The translations under genes and the position numbers were made by a program. From Caulobacter sp. (lineage in GTDB: Bacteria; Pseudomonadota; Alphaproteobacteria; Caulobacterales; Caulobacteraceae): 64,000 nucleotides of DNA. The stretch spans positions 18,810-82,809 of the forward strand of contig JAGHZU010000016.1 in NCBI GenBank assembly GCA_017745235.1. Reading direction: 5' to 3'. Each line of letters begins with the position of its first letter. Positions within the stretch are counted from its first letter, which is position 1. Below the pieces are notes generated by a model. The model had not been told where the DNA came from, did not search any database, and saw only the letters and a list, made by a program, of their open reading frames with translations. Shown one piece after another: positions 50,561 to 58,596 of this stretch.

Positions 50561-52696
50561 CTAGAGCAGCCAGCCCGTGGTCGAGACGTTGCCGCCCGCC
50601 ACAAGCACCGCGAAGTCGGAGTTGGAGTCGCCGTCCAGGTCGCCCCAGATCACCGAGGCCCGGCCGAACAGGCCGCCCAGGCCGAAGATTCCGACGTCCA
50701 CTCCGCCCACGGCGCCGATCGCACCCAGCAGGCTGGAATAGCTGCTGACCATCATCTGGCCGGCCACGCCGGTCCAATGGGTGACCAGTGAGAAGGCCTG
50801 GTCGCCGTCCAGGGTGGTGTCGGCGTCTACGGCGCTGAAGTCGAACAGCTCGCCGCGCGTGTAGTCGGCCACGAAGTCGATCGACAGCTCCTCGCTGCTG
50901 GGGAACGAGCTGGCGTCGAAGACGAAGATGTCGTTCCCCGCGCCGCCCACCAGAATGTCGAAGCCGGCGCCGCCGTTCAGGCGGTCCGCGCCCGCGCCGC
51001 CCAGCAGGATGTCGGTTCCGCCGCCGCCGAACAGGCTGTCGGCGCCGCCCTCGCCGCTCAGCAGGTTGGCGGCGTCGTTGCCCTCGATGACGTTGTTGAG
51101 GCCATTGCCCGTGCCCAGGTTGGCCTGGCCGGTCAGCTTCAGGTTCTCCAGGTTGGCGCCCAGGCTGTAGTTGATCGAGCTCCAGACGGTGTCGACGCCG
51201 CCGCCCGCCAGCTCGACCACCGTGTCGCGCCAGTGATCGACGACGTAGCGGTCGTCGCCTGTTCCGCCCGTCATGCGGTCCGCGCCCTCGCCGCCGTCGA
51301 GCACGTCGTCGCCCGCCCCGCCGAACAGGACGTCGTCGCCCTGGCGGCCTTCCAGCAGATCATTGCCGGCGTTGCCCGTCAGGGTGTTGGCCACCGTGTT
51401 GCCGATCAGCCGGTCCGCGCCCGAACCGCCCACGGCGTTCTCGATCGTCGCGCCATAGGCGATGCCGACGTTGTCGGTCAGGCGGCCGACCACCGGATTG
51501 GCGGCCAGCAGGGCCATGTTCGAATTATAGGTGGCCAGAGCCACCGGGGCGTAGCCGGCCGCCGCGCGGTTGGCGTTGACCTGCTCGAACGAGGGAGCGG
51601 TGTCGTAGGTGACCCCGCCGATGCTGCTGAGCGAGCCGGGGGTCAGGTCGATGATCTGGTCGGTGGCGTAGCCCGAGGCGTCGATCGTGTCGTTGCCGCC
51701 CGCATCCCAGATGGCCATGACCGGCGCGGGCGTCTTGGTGAAGTCGTAGGAGTCGCGTCCGGCGTTGCTGTTGAAGCCGTAGACCGTGTCGCCCGTCCGG
51801 GTGGTCATGTCCGCGCCGTAGATCGCCTGGATGGCGGCGATGTCGTGCACCAGGGGCGTGGAGGCGTACACGGTGGTGGAGATGTTGAAGTCGAAGTGCC
51901 GCGCGCCCGTCTCCGAGGCGGCGAAGTAGGACATGATGCTGTAGGCGCGGCTGTCCTGGTAGTACTCGGCGTTGGCCGCATAGGTGATGCTGACGCCGGG
52001 CGCGGCGTTGTAGTCGCCGGGATGCTCCAGGCCCAGGGCGTGGCCGCTCTCATGGGTCAGGGTGTGGATGCCGTACAGCCCCTCGTCCAGCTGGAAATTG
52101 CTGGGCTGGTTGGCGCTGACCCAGACGTCGCCGGCGATGAGGTCGGCGTTGTCGGGGGTGTAGTCGTAGGGCAGGTAGGCGTAGGCCTGGGTGCCTGGCC
52201 GGTTGGTGTAGTTGGCGAAGGTGATGTCGGCGACTTCCGGCGCGCTCTCCACGAGGGTGGGGGCGATCAGGTCGTCCCAGCTGGCCATGGCCTCGCGGGC
52301 CGCCGCCTTCTGGGCCTCGGTGAAGGGCGCGAAGCCGAAATACTCCGTGCGCCCGTAAAGCTGGCCGTCCTCTTCATAGACGTAGGGCTCGGCGAACATG
52401 CTCTCGGCGGTATGGAAGCCGAAGTTCAGCACGCTCACGTCGCCGTCGCGCGGCACGGCGTGGTCGGGCACGCCGGGCGTCCAGCCCGCGCCGCCGCGGT
52501 TCAGTTGCTCGACCACCTGCTCGATCGTGAAGACCGGCTTGCCCCGGATCTCGCCGCCCTGGCCGTCGACCGAGGCATGAGCGGGCTGGACCGACACGTC
52601 CAGCGCCGGGGCGACCGCATCGACCGGGCCTTGGAAGACGGGGAAATCGATCTCCCGGTGAAGGTTCTGGTCGAGGGCTTCGTCGTGTTGGCGCAT
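50561..52696 (-). CDS. Serralysin-family RTX metalloprotease (S-layer protease SapA-like)
   Basis: A 711-residue secreted zinc protease. The zinc site HESGHALGLEH has ligands His215, His219 and His225 and catalytic Glu216; the Met-turn SIMSY is at 253-257. Residues about 420-620 hold clusters of RTX nonapeptides (GGAGDDVLDGG, GGTGDDR, GGAGADRLNGG) that fold with calcium. The C-terminus fits the serralysin C domain and a type I secretion signal; there is no N-terminal signal. In Caulobacter a protease of this family, SapA, processes the S-layer protein; that link is an inference. The secretion genes are not in the window. Confidence 0.92.
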   Translation of the reverse strand: MRQHDEALDQNLHREIDFPVFQGPVDAVAPALDVSVQPAHASVDGQGGEIRGKPVFTIEQVVEQLNRGGAGWTPGVPDHAVPRDGDVSVLNFGFHTAESMFAEPYVYEEDGQLYGRTEYFGFAPFTEAQKAAAREAMASWDDLIAPTLVESAPEVADITFANYTNRPGTQAYAYLPYDYTPDNADLIAGDVWVSANQPSNFQLDEGLYGIHTLTHESGHALGLEHPGDYNAAPGVSITYAANAEYYQDSRAYSIMSYFAASETGARHFDFNISTTVYASTPLVHDIAAIQAIYGADMTTRTGDTVYGFNSNAGRDSYDFTKTPAPVMAIWDAGGNDTIDASGYATDQIIDLTPGSLSSIGGVTYDTAPSFEQVNANRAAAGYAPVALATYNSNMALLAANPVVGRLTDNVGIAYGATIENAVGGSGADRLIGNTVANTLTGNAGNDLLEGRQGDDVLFGGAGDDVLDGGEGADRMTGGTGDDRYVVDHWRDTVVELAGGGVDTVWSSINYSLGANLENLKLTGQANLGTGNGLNNVIEGNDAANLLSGEGGADSLFGGGGTDILLGGAGADRLNGGAGFDILVGGAGNDIFVFDASSFPSSEELSIDFVADYTRGELFDFSAVDADTTLDGDQAFSLVTHWTGVAGQMMVSSYSSLLGAIGAVGGVDVGIFGLGGLFGRASVIWGDLDGDSNSDFAVLVAGGNVSTTGWLL

Positions 52697-52738
52697 CGGC
52701 TGGCTTCCGTTCTGGAGGTTGCTGGGAATCCCGGTGGT

Positions 52739-53272
52739 CTAGGGGCGACGGGGAGGCGGCAGGGGCCGGGGTCCGTGCGGGCGGACGCGCCAGGGCAGGA
52801 TCTCGGCGAGGGCGGCGTTCAGGGCGGCGTCGATCTGCGGGCCCCGCACGTCGGGCGCCATCGGGACGGCGCGGGGCGTTGCGCCGAACAGTTCGGACGG
52901 GGCGGCCGTGGCGCGGAACGAGCGGGCGGCCAGCACCAGCAGCGGCTTGCCCCCGCTTTGCGGTTGCACCGAGGCGTGGATCAGCAGCACCGCGGTGTCG
53001 TCCTCGATGAGGCGCGGATCGCCTGGCTGAAGGATCGTGACCGGGATCGGCGCCTTGTCGGCCGCCAGGGCGCGGACGCGCTCGCACAACAGGCCCTGCA
53101 ATCGACGGCGATCAGCCAGGTCGTCGGGGGCCAGCAGGCATTGCACGCCCAGGAGCCTGGCTCCGTCCCAGGTCGGGGTGGGCGTGGAAGCCATCGATGG
53201 GCGAGCAGCGACCATGGCGATGAGGAAAGGCGCAGCGTAAGCCCATGCTGCTATTCCCCGCTTTCGCGACAT
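52739..53272 (-). CDS. Small exported hypothetical protein next to the serralysin
   Basis: A 177-residue protein with a signal peptide (MSRKRGIAAWAYAAPFLIAM... ending RPSMAS). The mature part has two Cys (VQCLLAP and LLCERV) that could form a disulfide, ALL-IHASVQ strands and an Arg/Pro-rich C-terminus. I do not recognise a family. The ATG at 53272 has GGAG upstream and fits the signal peptide; an upstream frame to 53329 does not. It precedes the protease on the same strand by 42 bases and may be co-transcribed, possibly acting as an inhibitor or partner, which is only an inference. Confidence 0.65.
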   Translation of the reverse strand: MSRKRGIAAWAYAAPFLIAMVAARPSMASTPTPTWDGARLLGVQCLLAPDDLADRRRLQGLLCERVRALAADKAPIPVTILQPGDPRLIEDDTAVLLIHASVQPQSGGKPLLVLAARSFRATAAPSELFGATPRAVPMAPDVRGPQIDAALNAALAEILPWRVRPHGPRPLPPPRRP

Positions 53273-53412
53273 GGTTTCTCCGCTTCGGGCCAAGTCTTGG
53301 GACGTGATGCCCAGGGACTTTTGCGACAAAACGGCGCTATTGCAAGTCCTGCGTGTATGGCAAAGCTTACTGATTTACGGTTGAGCTTGCCGCGGCGGTC
53401 GCGCGGAAGCCC

Positions 53413-54405
53413 TCACTCGCCGGGAGATGTCACCGTCGCGCCCGAGGCTTTCAGGCGGTCCAGGACGCCGTTGGCCGGCAGCAGGAAGGCCAGGTCGACC
53501 ACCGCCACGGTCACGCCTTGCCGGGTGAGAGCTTCGTTCAAGGCGTTGGCGGACTGACCGATCTGCTGCTCCAGCAAGGCCTGGCCGCCGGGTGCGCGCA
53601 GCAGGCAGCGCTGGGCGGCCGAGGCCGAGTAACGGGCGCGCACGCTGGCCAGGTCGCCGTTGGCCCAGTCGGTCCCGATCGTCGTGTTATGGGCGCCGTC
53701 GTATTCCAGCTCGGTCAGGGCGTCGTTCAGACAGGCGAGGTTGGCGGCGTCCGACAGCTTGCCGGCCGCCGACAGCACGGGCGCCAGGCGATACTGGCTC
53801 ATGGCCTTGACCTTGATCTTGCGGGCCTTGGCCATGCGCTCGATCGTGCTGACGGGCTTGGCTTCCGAGAGGCCGGCCTCCTGGCGGAAGTCCGAAAGCA
53901 GGATGAAGCCGGCCACTGCGGGCTTCCAGTTCTTGTAGGGCACGGCCGTTCGGCGCGCGCGTTCGCGGCCGCTGACGAACCGGGCCTTCAGGTCCGGCGG
54001 CAGCCGGTCCTCCAGGTCCTTGCTGAACGGCGGATAGCGCACGCCGCCGCCGCCCGTCAGGACGAACTTGGTGATCTGCAGCGGCCCCACGGAGGCCTCC
54101 GGCGGGACCAGCACCAGGCTGGCCTGGTCGAGGGCGCGATCCAGGCGGGGGCTGTTCCACTTCAACTGGTGCGGCAAGGGGGTGGCCGAACCCAGGACAT
54201 AGAGCTTGGCGCCGCCCTTCTCGACCAGCCACAGGGCCGGGCCGGGCGGGCGGGCCACCACCTGCAGCTCCTCCACCACGGCGCTGCCGGGATCGACGGG
54301 CAGCAGCTCGACGGTCGGCTGGGGCTGAGCTTGCGCCTGGGCAAGGGCGGGGGCGGCCGCCAGGGCCAGGACGATGGCGGCGCCGGGCGCCAGAAGCGAT
54401 CGCAT
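53413..54405 (-). CDS. TraB/GumN-like exported protein with degenerate metal motif
   Basis: A 330-residue protein with signal peptide MRSLLAPGAAIVLALAAAPALAQ. LWLVEKGGAKLYVLGSATPL and WNSPRLDRALDQASLVLV match the start of the TraB/GumN fold, and TELEYDGAHNTTIGTDWANGD and RQGVTVAVVDLAFLLPANGVLDRL its second half. The family motif GS(I/V)H, whose His binds metal, is GSAT here, and the later G..H motif reads AFLLPANG. It is probably not an active metalloprotease. Function is unknown; it lies downstream of a VOC protein and OxyR on the same strand. Confidence 0.82.
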   Translation of the reverse strand: MRSLLAPGAAIVLALAAAPALAQAQAQPQPTVELLPVDPGSAVVEELQVVARPPGPALWLVEKGGAKLYVLGSATPLPHQLKWNSPRLDRALDQASLVLVPPEASVGPLQITKFVLTGGGGVRYPPFSKDLEDRLPPDLKARFVSGRERARRTAVPYKNWKPAVAGFILLSDFRQEAGLSEAKPVSTIERMAKARKIKVKAMSQYRLAPVLSAAGKLSDAANLACLNDALTELEYDGAHNTTIGTDWANGDLASVRARYSASAAQRCLLRAPGGQALLEQQIGQSANALNEALTRQGVTVAVVDLAFLLPANGVLDRLKASGATVTSPGE

Positions 54406-54483
54406 CGTCCAGGTCTCCTGACTCGTCTCGACTCCAAGTTAGGTAACCCGGCGCCGTGGCGAAAGCGCGGCGGCGCGAACGGT

Positions 54484-54876
54484 CTAGCCGCGCAACTCCA
54501 GGCCGTTGCCCTCGGGATCGGACAGATAGAGCGAGGTGGCCTCGCCGGTCGAGCCGTATCGTTCGCCGATGTCGCCCACGGTCACGCCATGGGCCTGAAG
54601 GTGGGTGCGAACGGTTTCGACGTCGAAGTCGACCACCCTCAGGCACAGGTGGTCCATGTTGCGGCCTTCGAGCCCGGGCGGCGCCCCGCCAGCGCGGCCC
54701 AGGCGGCCCGCTACGTCGACGAGGTCGACCAACTGGGCGCCCGCCCGCAGCTGGACCAGGCCGATTTCGTCCTGCCGTCGCTCCACGACGCAGCCCAGGA
54801 CCTCGACATAGAACCGCTCCATCGCGACGGGGTCGCGGACGCGCAGGACGACGTGGTCGATGCCGAGCAGTCGCAT
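54484..54876 (-). CDS. VOC-superfamily (glyoxalase-fold) protein
   Basis: A 130-residue protein with paired beta-alpha-beta units. GIDHVVLRVRDPVAMERFYVEVLGC is the canonical first unit, MDHLCLRVVDFDVETVRTHL the second, and LYLSDPEGNGLELR the end with its metal Glu. It may be a dioxygenase, a glyoxalase-like enzyme or a resistance protein; substrate is unknown. It begins 18 bases after the oxyR stop on the same strand, so it may be part of the oxyR transcript. Confidence 0.88.
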   Translation of the reverse strand: MRLLGIDHVVLRVRDPVAMERFYVEVLGCVVERRQDEIGLVQLRAGAQLVDLVDVAGRLGRAGGAPPGLEGRNMDHLCLRVVDFDVETVRTHLQAHGVTVGDIGERYGSTGEATSLYLSDPEGNGLELRG

Positions 54877-54894
54877 GGCGATGTTCCTTCTGGC

Positions 54895-55824
54895 CTAGTG
54901 CGATTGAAGCGGAGGCAGGTCGCGCAGGGTCTCGGCCAGCATGCGGCCCTCCGCGCCCCGGCTGGAGCCGGCCCGCCAGGCGACGACGATCTCGCGGCTG
55001 GAATGGTCCGAGGCCAGGGGGCGGATGGTCACCGGCGCGTTCTGGGCCAGGCCCGCGCTCACCGCCATCCGGGGCAGGAACGACACGCCCAGGCCCGAGC
55101 CGATCATCTGCACCAGGGTGGGCAGGGAGGTGGCGGCGAAATTCTCCTCCTCGCCCAGGCCCATGCCGCCGTGGCGCGGCGGCGGCTCCAGTCCGCAGGC
55201 GGCCAGGGCGTGGTCGCGCAGGCAATGGCCGTCTTCCAGCAGGATCATGTCGTCGCCCGACAGGGTTTCCGGGTCGACCCTCTCCAGCGCGGCCATGCGA
55301 TGGTTGGCGGGGCCGGCGGCCAGCAGCTCGTCGTCCTCGACGTGGGCCCATTCCAGACCGGTCATGTCGTAGGGCAGGGCGATCAGGGCCGCGTCCAGGG
55401 AGCCTGACTTCAACGCCGCGATCAGCCGGTGGGTCAGGTCCTCGCGCAGGTAGAGGCGCAGCTTCGGGAAGCGGTCGCGAAGCACCGGGAGGGCGCGGGG
55501 AAGCAGATAGGGCGCCACGGTCGGGATCACGCCCAGGCGGAAGCGTCCGGCCAGGGGTTGGCCGGCGCCGCGGGCGGCCTGAACCAGATCCTCGGCCTGC
55601 GCCAGTATGCCCTCGGCCCGGCGCACGGCCTCCTGGCCGGCGGCGGTCAGGATCACGCCCGAGCGGGCTCGGTCGACCACCGGCGCGCCCAGGATCTTCT
55701 CCAGCTCCTGGATGCCGGCCGACAGGGTCGGCTGGGTCACGTGGCAAGCCTCGGCGGCGCGGCTGAACGAGCCGTGCTCCGAGAGCAGCTTCAGGTATTG
55801 GAGTTGGCGCAGGGTGGGCAGCAT
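54895..55824 (-). CDS. oxyR: Hydrogen-peroxide sensor OxyR (LysR family)
   Basis: A 309-residue regulator. The winged-helix region LKLLSEHGSFSRAAEACHVT and QPTLSAGIQELEKILG covers residues 10-47. The sensing cysteines are Cys201 and Cys210 in GHCLRDHALAAC, with the same spacing as C199-C208 of E. coli OxyR, which form a disulfide on peroxide exposure. It is divergent from ahpC, its classical target, and OxyR-like sites lie between the two genes. The ATG at 55824 is 4 bases from GGAAGG; the ATG at 55827 and TTG at 55836 are alternatives. Confidence 0.93.
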   Translation of the reverse strand: MLPTLRQLQYLKLLSEHGSFSRAAEACHVTQPTLSAGIQELEKILGAPVVDRARSGVILTAAGQEAVRRAEGILAQAEDLVQAARGAGQPLAGRFRLGVIPTVAPYLLPRALPVLRDRFPKLRLYLREDLTHRLIAALKSGSLDAALIALPYDMTGLEWAHVEDDELLAAGPANHRMAALERVDPETLSGDDMILLEDGHCLRDHALAACGLEPPPRHGGMGLGEEENFAATSLPTLVQMIGSGLGVSFLPRMAVSAGLAQNAPVTIRPLASDHSSREIVVAWRAGSSRGAEGRMLAETLRDLPPLQSH

Positions 55825-55837
55825 CATGCCTTCCAAT

Positions 55838-55852
55838 ATAGGGACGCTCTAT
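55838..55852. promoter_or_regulatory. OxyR half-operator next to the oxyR start
   Basis: ATAG-N7-CTAT matches one half of the OxyR consensus. It lies 14 bases upstream of the oxyR start codon, suiting autoregulation. The continuing half is weak. Confidence 0.55.
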
Positions 55853-55938
55853 CGATCCTCAAAAAACAATCGACTACCCCTTGATGCTCCGCAGGCGGAC
55901 GGCATGCCGGGCCGCCGACGTCGAACGGCGGCGGATGC

Positions 55939-55975
55939 ATAGACGAGGCCTATTACCAAATATGATTTAATCGAT
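55939..55975. promoter_or_regulatory. OxyR operator upstream of ahpC
   Basis: The pattern reads ATAG-N7-CTAT-N7-TATG-N7-CGAT with exact seven-base spacing, against the OxyR consensus ATAG-N7-CTAT-N7-ATAG-N7-CTAT. The first two blocks are perfect, the last two keep two or three of four bases. It ends 57 bases before the ahpC start, where an activator should bind. A shifted block pair (ATCG-N7-CTAT, 55970-55984) overlaps it. Confidence 0.7.
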
Positions 55976-56032
55976 TGGACCTATCGTTCAGCGGTCCGTA
56001 CAGGTGCCTCCATTCCATCACGGGAGCACTCA

Positions 56033-56596
56033 ATGTCCTTGATCAACACCGCCATCAAACCCTTCACGGCCGAAGCCTTCAAGAACGGCAAGTTCATCAC
56101 CGTCAGCGACGCCGACCTGAAGGGCAAATGGTCGGTCGTGTTCTTCTACCCCGCCGACTTCACCTTCGTCTGCCCGACCGAGCTCGAGGACCTGGCCGAC
56201 AACTACGGCGAGTTCCAGAAGCTGGGCGTGGAGATCTACTCGGTCTCGACCGACACCCACTTCGCCCACAAGGCCTGGCACGACTCGTCGGAAGCCGTCG
56301 GCAAGATCCAGTACACCATGGTCGGCGACCCGACCGGCGCGATCACCCGCAACTTCGACGTGATGATCGAGGAAGCCGGCCTGGCCGATCGCGGCACCTT
56401 CGTGATCGACCCGGAAGGCAAGATCCAGATCGTCGAGATCACCGCCGGCGGCATCGGCCGTGACGCGACCGAGCTCCTCCGCAAGGTCAAGGCCGCCCAA
56501 TACGTGGCCGCCCACCCGGGCGAAGTCTGCCCGGCCAAGTGGGAAGAAGGCGAGAAGACCCTGAAGCCGTCGCTCGACCTGGTCGGCAAGATCTAA
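56033..56596 (+). CDS. ahpC: Alkyl hydroperoxide reductase AhpC (peroxiredoxin)
   Basis: A 187-residue typical 2-Cys peroxiredoxin that reduces H2O2 and organic peroxides. The peroxidatic Cys47 is in [12 protein letters not shown] and the resolving Cys166 in [10 protein letters not shown]. The length and start [11 protein letters not shown] equal E. coli AhpC. AhpF, which reduces it, follows after 147 bases. An OxyR operator and an GGGAG ribosome site precede it. Confidence 0.98.
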   Translation: MSLINTAIKPFTAEAFKNGKFITVSDADLKGKWSVVFFYPADFTFVCPTELEDLADNYGEFQKLGVEIYSVSTDTHFAHKAWHDSSEAVGKIQYTMVGDPTGAITRNFDVMIEEAGLADRGTFVIDPEGKIQIVEITAGGIGRDATELLRKVKAAQYVAAHPGEVCPAKWEEGEKTLKPSLDLVGKI

Positions 56597-56632
56597 GGTC
56601 GCGACGAACGACATCGTGACCTAGTCGCGATC

Positions 56633-56678
56633 GGCGTCGCCGCCGCCCTCCGTCAGCCCACGGACCGGCGGCGACGCC
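56633..56678 (+). terminator. Stem-loop between ahpC and ahpF
   Basis: A perfect 12-base stem (56633-56644 with 56667-56678) and 22-base loop, followed by C-rich sequence with no T run. This fits an attenuator or an mRNA 3' stabiliser rather than a full terminator, and would keep AhpC in excess over AhpF. Confidence 0.55.
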
Positions 56679-56743
56679 CCCCATTCCCAAGACATTCCGC
56701 GCCGTGGCTTCCCCTCCCGCGACGCCAGCATTCGGAGCACGTC

Positions 56744-58333
56744 ATGTTGGACGACGGTCTGAAGACCCAGCTGAAAGCCTATCTGCAGAACCTGCGCCAG
56801 CCGATCGAGCTGGTCGCCTCGCTGGGCGAGGGCGCGGGCTCCAAGGACATGCTGGCCCTGCTCGAGGACGTGGCGGGCGCTTCCGACAAGGTGAGCCTGA
56901 ACCTGTCGGGCGACGACGCCCGCAAGCCCTCCTTCGCCATCGCCCGCCAGTCCGGCGACGCTGTCGGGGTGCGCTTCGCCGGCCTGCCGCTGGGCCATGA
57001 GTTCACCTCCCTGGTGCTGGCCCTGCTGCACGTGGGCGGCCACCCGCCGAAGTTCGACGCCGAACTGCTGGACCGCGTCCGCGAGCTGGATGGCGACTAC
57101 CGCTTCGAGACCTATTTCTCTCAGTCCTGCCAGAACTGCCCCGATGTGGTGCAGGCGCTCAACACCATGGCCGCCCTGAACCCGCGCATCACCCACGTGG
57201 CCATCGACGGCGCGCTGTTCCAGGCCGAGGTCGAGGAACGCCAGGTGATGGCCGTGCCGACCATCCTGCTGAACGGCCAGCCGTTCGGCCAGGGCCGCAT
57301 GGACCTGGAGCAGATCCTGGCCAAGCTGGACACCGGCGCGGCCGACCGCGCGGCGGAGAAGATCCGCGCCAAGGACGCCTTCGACGTCCTGGTCGTCGGC
57401 GGCGGTCCCGCCGGCGCGGCCGCGGCCATCTACGCCGCCCGCAAGGGCATCGCCACCGGCGTGGCGGCCGAGCGCTTCGGCGGCCAGGTGCTGGACACCA
57501 TGGCCATCGAGAACTTCATCTCGGTGCCCCACACCGAGGGACCCAAGCTGGCCTCGGCTTTGGAGCAGCACGTCAAGGAATACGACGTCGACGTGATGAA
57601 CCTGCAGAAGGCCGTGGGCCTGGTCCCGGCCAAGACCCCGGGCGGCCTGATCGAGGTCAAGCTCGAGAACGGCGCCAGCCTGAAATCGCGCAGCGTGATC
57701 CTGTCGACCGGCGCGCGCTGGCGGCACATCAACGTCCCCGGCGAGGATGAGTACCGCAACCGGGGCGTGGCCTACTGCCCGCACTGCGACGGCCCGCTGT
57801 TCAAGGGCAAGCGCGTGGCGGTGATCGGCGGCGGCAACAGCGGCGTCGAGGCGGCCATCGACCTGGCCGGCATCGTCGCCCACGTCACCCTGATCGAGTT
57901 CGACAGCCAGCTGCGGGCCGACGCGGTGCTGCAGCGCAAGCTGGCCAGCCTGCCCAACGTCGCCGTCGTCACCTCGGCGCTGACGACCGAGGTCCACGGC
58001 GACGGAACCAAGGTCAACGGCCTGACCTACCGCGACCGCAACCACGACAGCGTCCATCGCGTGGACCTGGAGGGGGTGTTCGTGCAGATCGGCCTGGTGC
58101 CCAACACCGAATGGCTGAAGGACACCGGCGTGGCCCTGTCGAACCGCGGCGAGATCGAGGTCGACTATCGCGGCCAGACCTCGCTGCCGGGCGTCTTCGC
58201 CGCCGGCGACGCCACGACCACGCCCTACAAGCAGATCGTCATCGCCATGGGCGAAGGCTCCAAGGCCGCGCTCTCGGCCTTCGACTACCTGATCCGCCTG
58301 GATCCGGCCCAGCCGGAACAGGCGGCGGCCTGA
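56744..58333 (+). CDS. ahpF: Alkyl hydroperoxide reductase subunit F
   Basis: A 529-residue flavoprotein that passes electrons from NADH to AhpC. The N-terminal thioredoxin-like domain pair has the Cys129-Cys132 disulfide in [12 protein letters not shown] binding is in [19 protein letters not shown], the second redox pair is Cys345-Cys348 in YCPHCDGP, and NADH binds at [32 protein letters not shown] closes the FAD site. Both Cys pairs fall at the same numbers as in E. coli AhpF. A long hairpin follows the stop. Confidence 0.98.
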   Translation: MLDDGLKTQLKAYLQNLRQPIELVASLGEGAGSKDMLALLEDVAGASDKVSLNLSGDDARKPSFAIARQSGDAVGVRFAGLPLGHEFTSLVLALLHVGGHPPKFDAELLDRVRELDGDYRFETYFSQSCQNCPDVVQALNTMAALNPRITHVAIDGALFQAEVEERQVMAVPTILLNGQPFGQGRMDLEQILAKLDTGAADRAAEKIRAKDAFDVLVVGGGPAGAAAAIYAARKGIATGVAAERFGGQVLDTMAIENFISVPHTEGPKLASALEQHVKEYDVDVMNLQKAVGLVPAKTPGGLIEVKLENGASLKSRSVILSTGARWRHINVPGEDEYRNRGVAYCPHCDGPLFKGKRVAVIGGGNSGVEAAIDLAGIVAHVTLIEFDSQLRADAVLQRKLASLPNVAVVTSALTTEVHGDGTKVNGLTYRDRNHDSVHRVDLEGVFVQIGLVPNTEWLKDTGVALSNRGEIEVDYRGQTSLPGVFAAGDATTTPYKQIVIAMGEGSKAALSAFDYLIRLDPAQPEQAAA

Positions 58334-58368
58334 ACCTTCGCCGGCCGCCCCGGAAAAGGGGCTTGCGG

Positions 58369-58407
58369 GGCCGCCGCGCCGTCTTCTCCCGGGACGGCGC
58401 GGCGGCC
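58369..58407 (+). terminator. Long-stem terminator after ahpF
   Basis: A perfect 15-base GC-rich stem (58369-58383 with 58393-58407), 9-base loop, then TCGTCGTCTTT. It lies 36 bases past the ahpF stop. The remaining 190 bases up to 58596 show no gene and probably carry the next promoter. Confidence 0.75.
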
Positions 58408-58596
58408 TCGTCGTCTTTGGCCGTGCTCCGAAGATTTCAGGGAACGCTCGCTCGCCGTGGGCGCGATCTTCGCCTCGACATCAAACTTCAGCGCGGGCTA
58501 TCCTGTTAACGAATGGGCAAAATGATTCTGCGGCGGTCGCAAGGCCGAATCGGCGCGACGGGCGTCGGCTCCGCGGATCGTTAGAGGGTGGGCAAG

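Noticed and set aside
51233..53557. Rightward 774-codon frame over the serralysin
   Set aside because: Antisense to the protease and the small exported protein, which have clear zinc, RTX and signal-peptide features.
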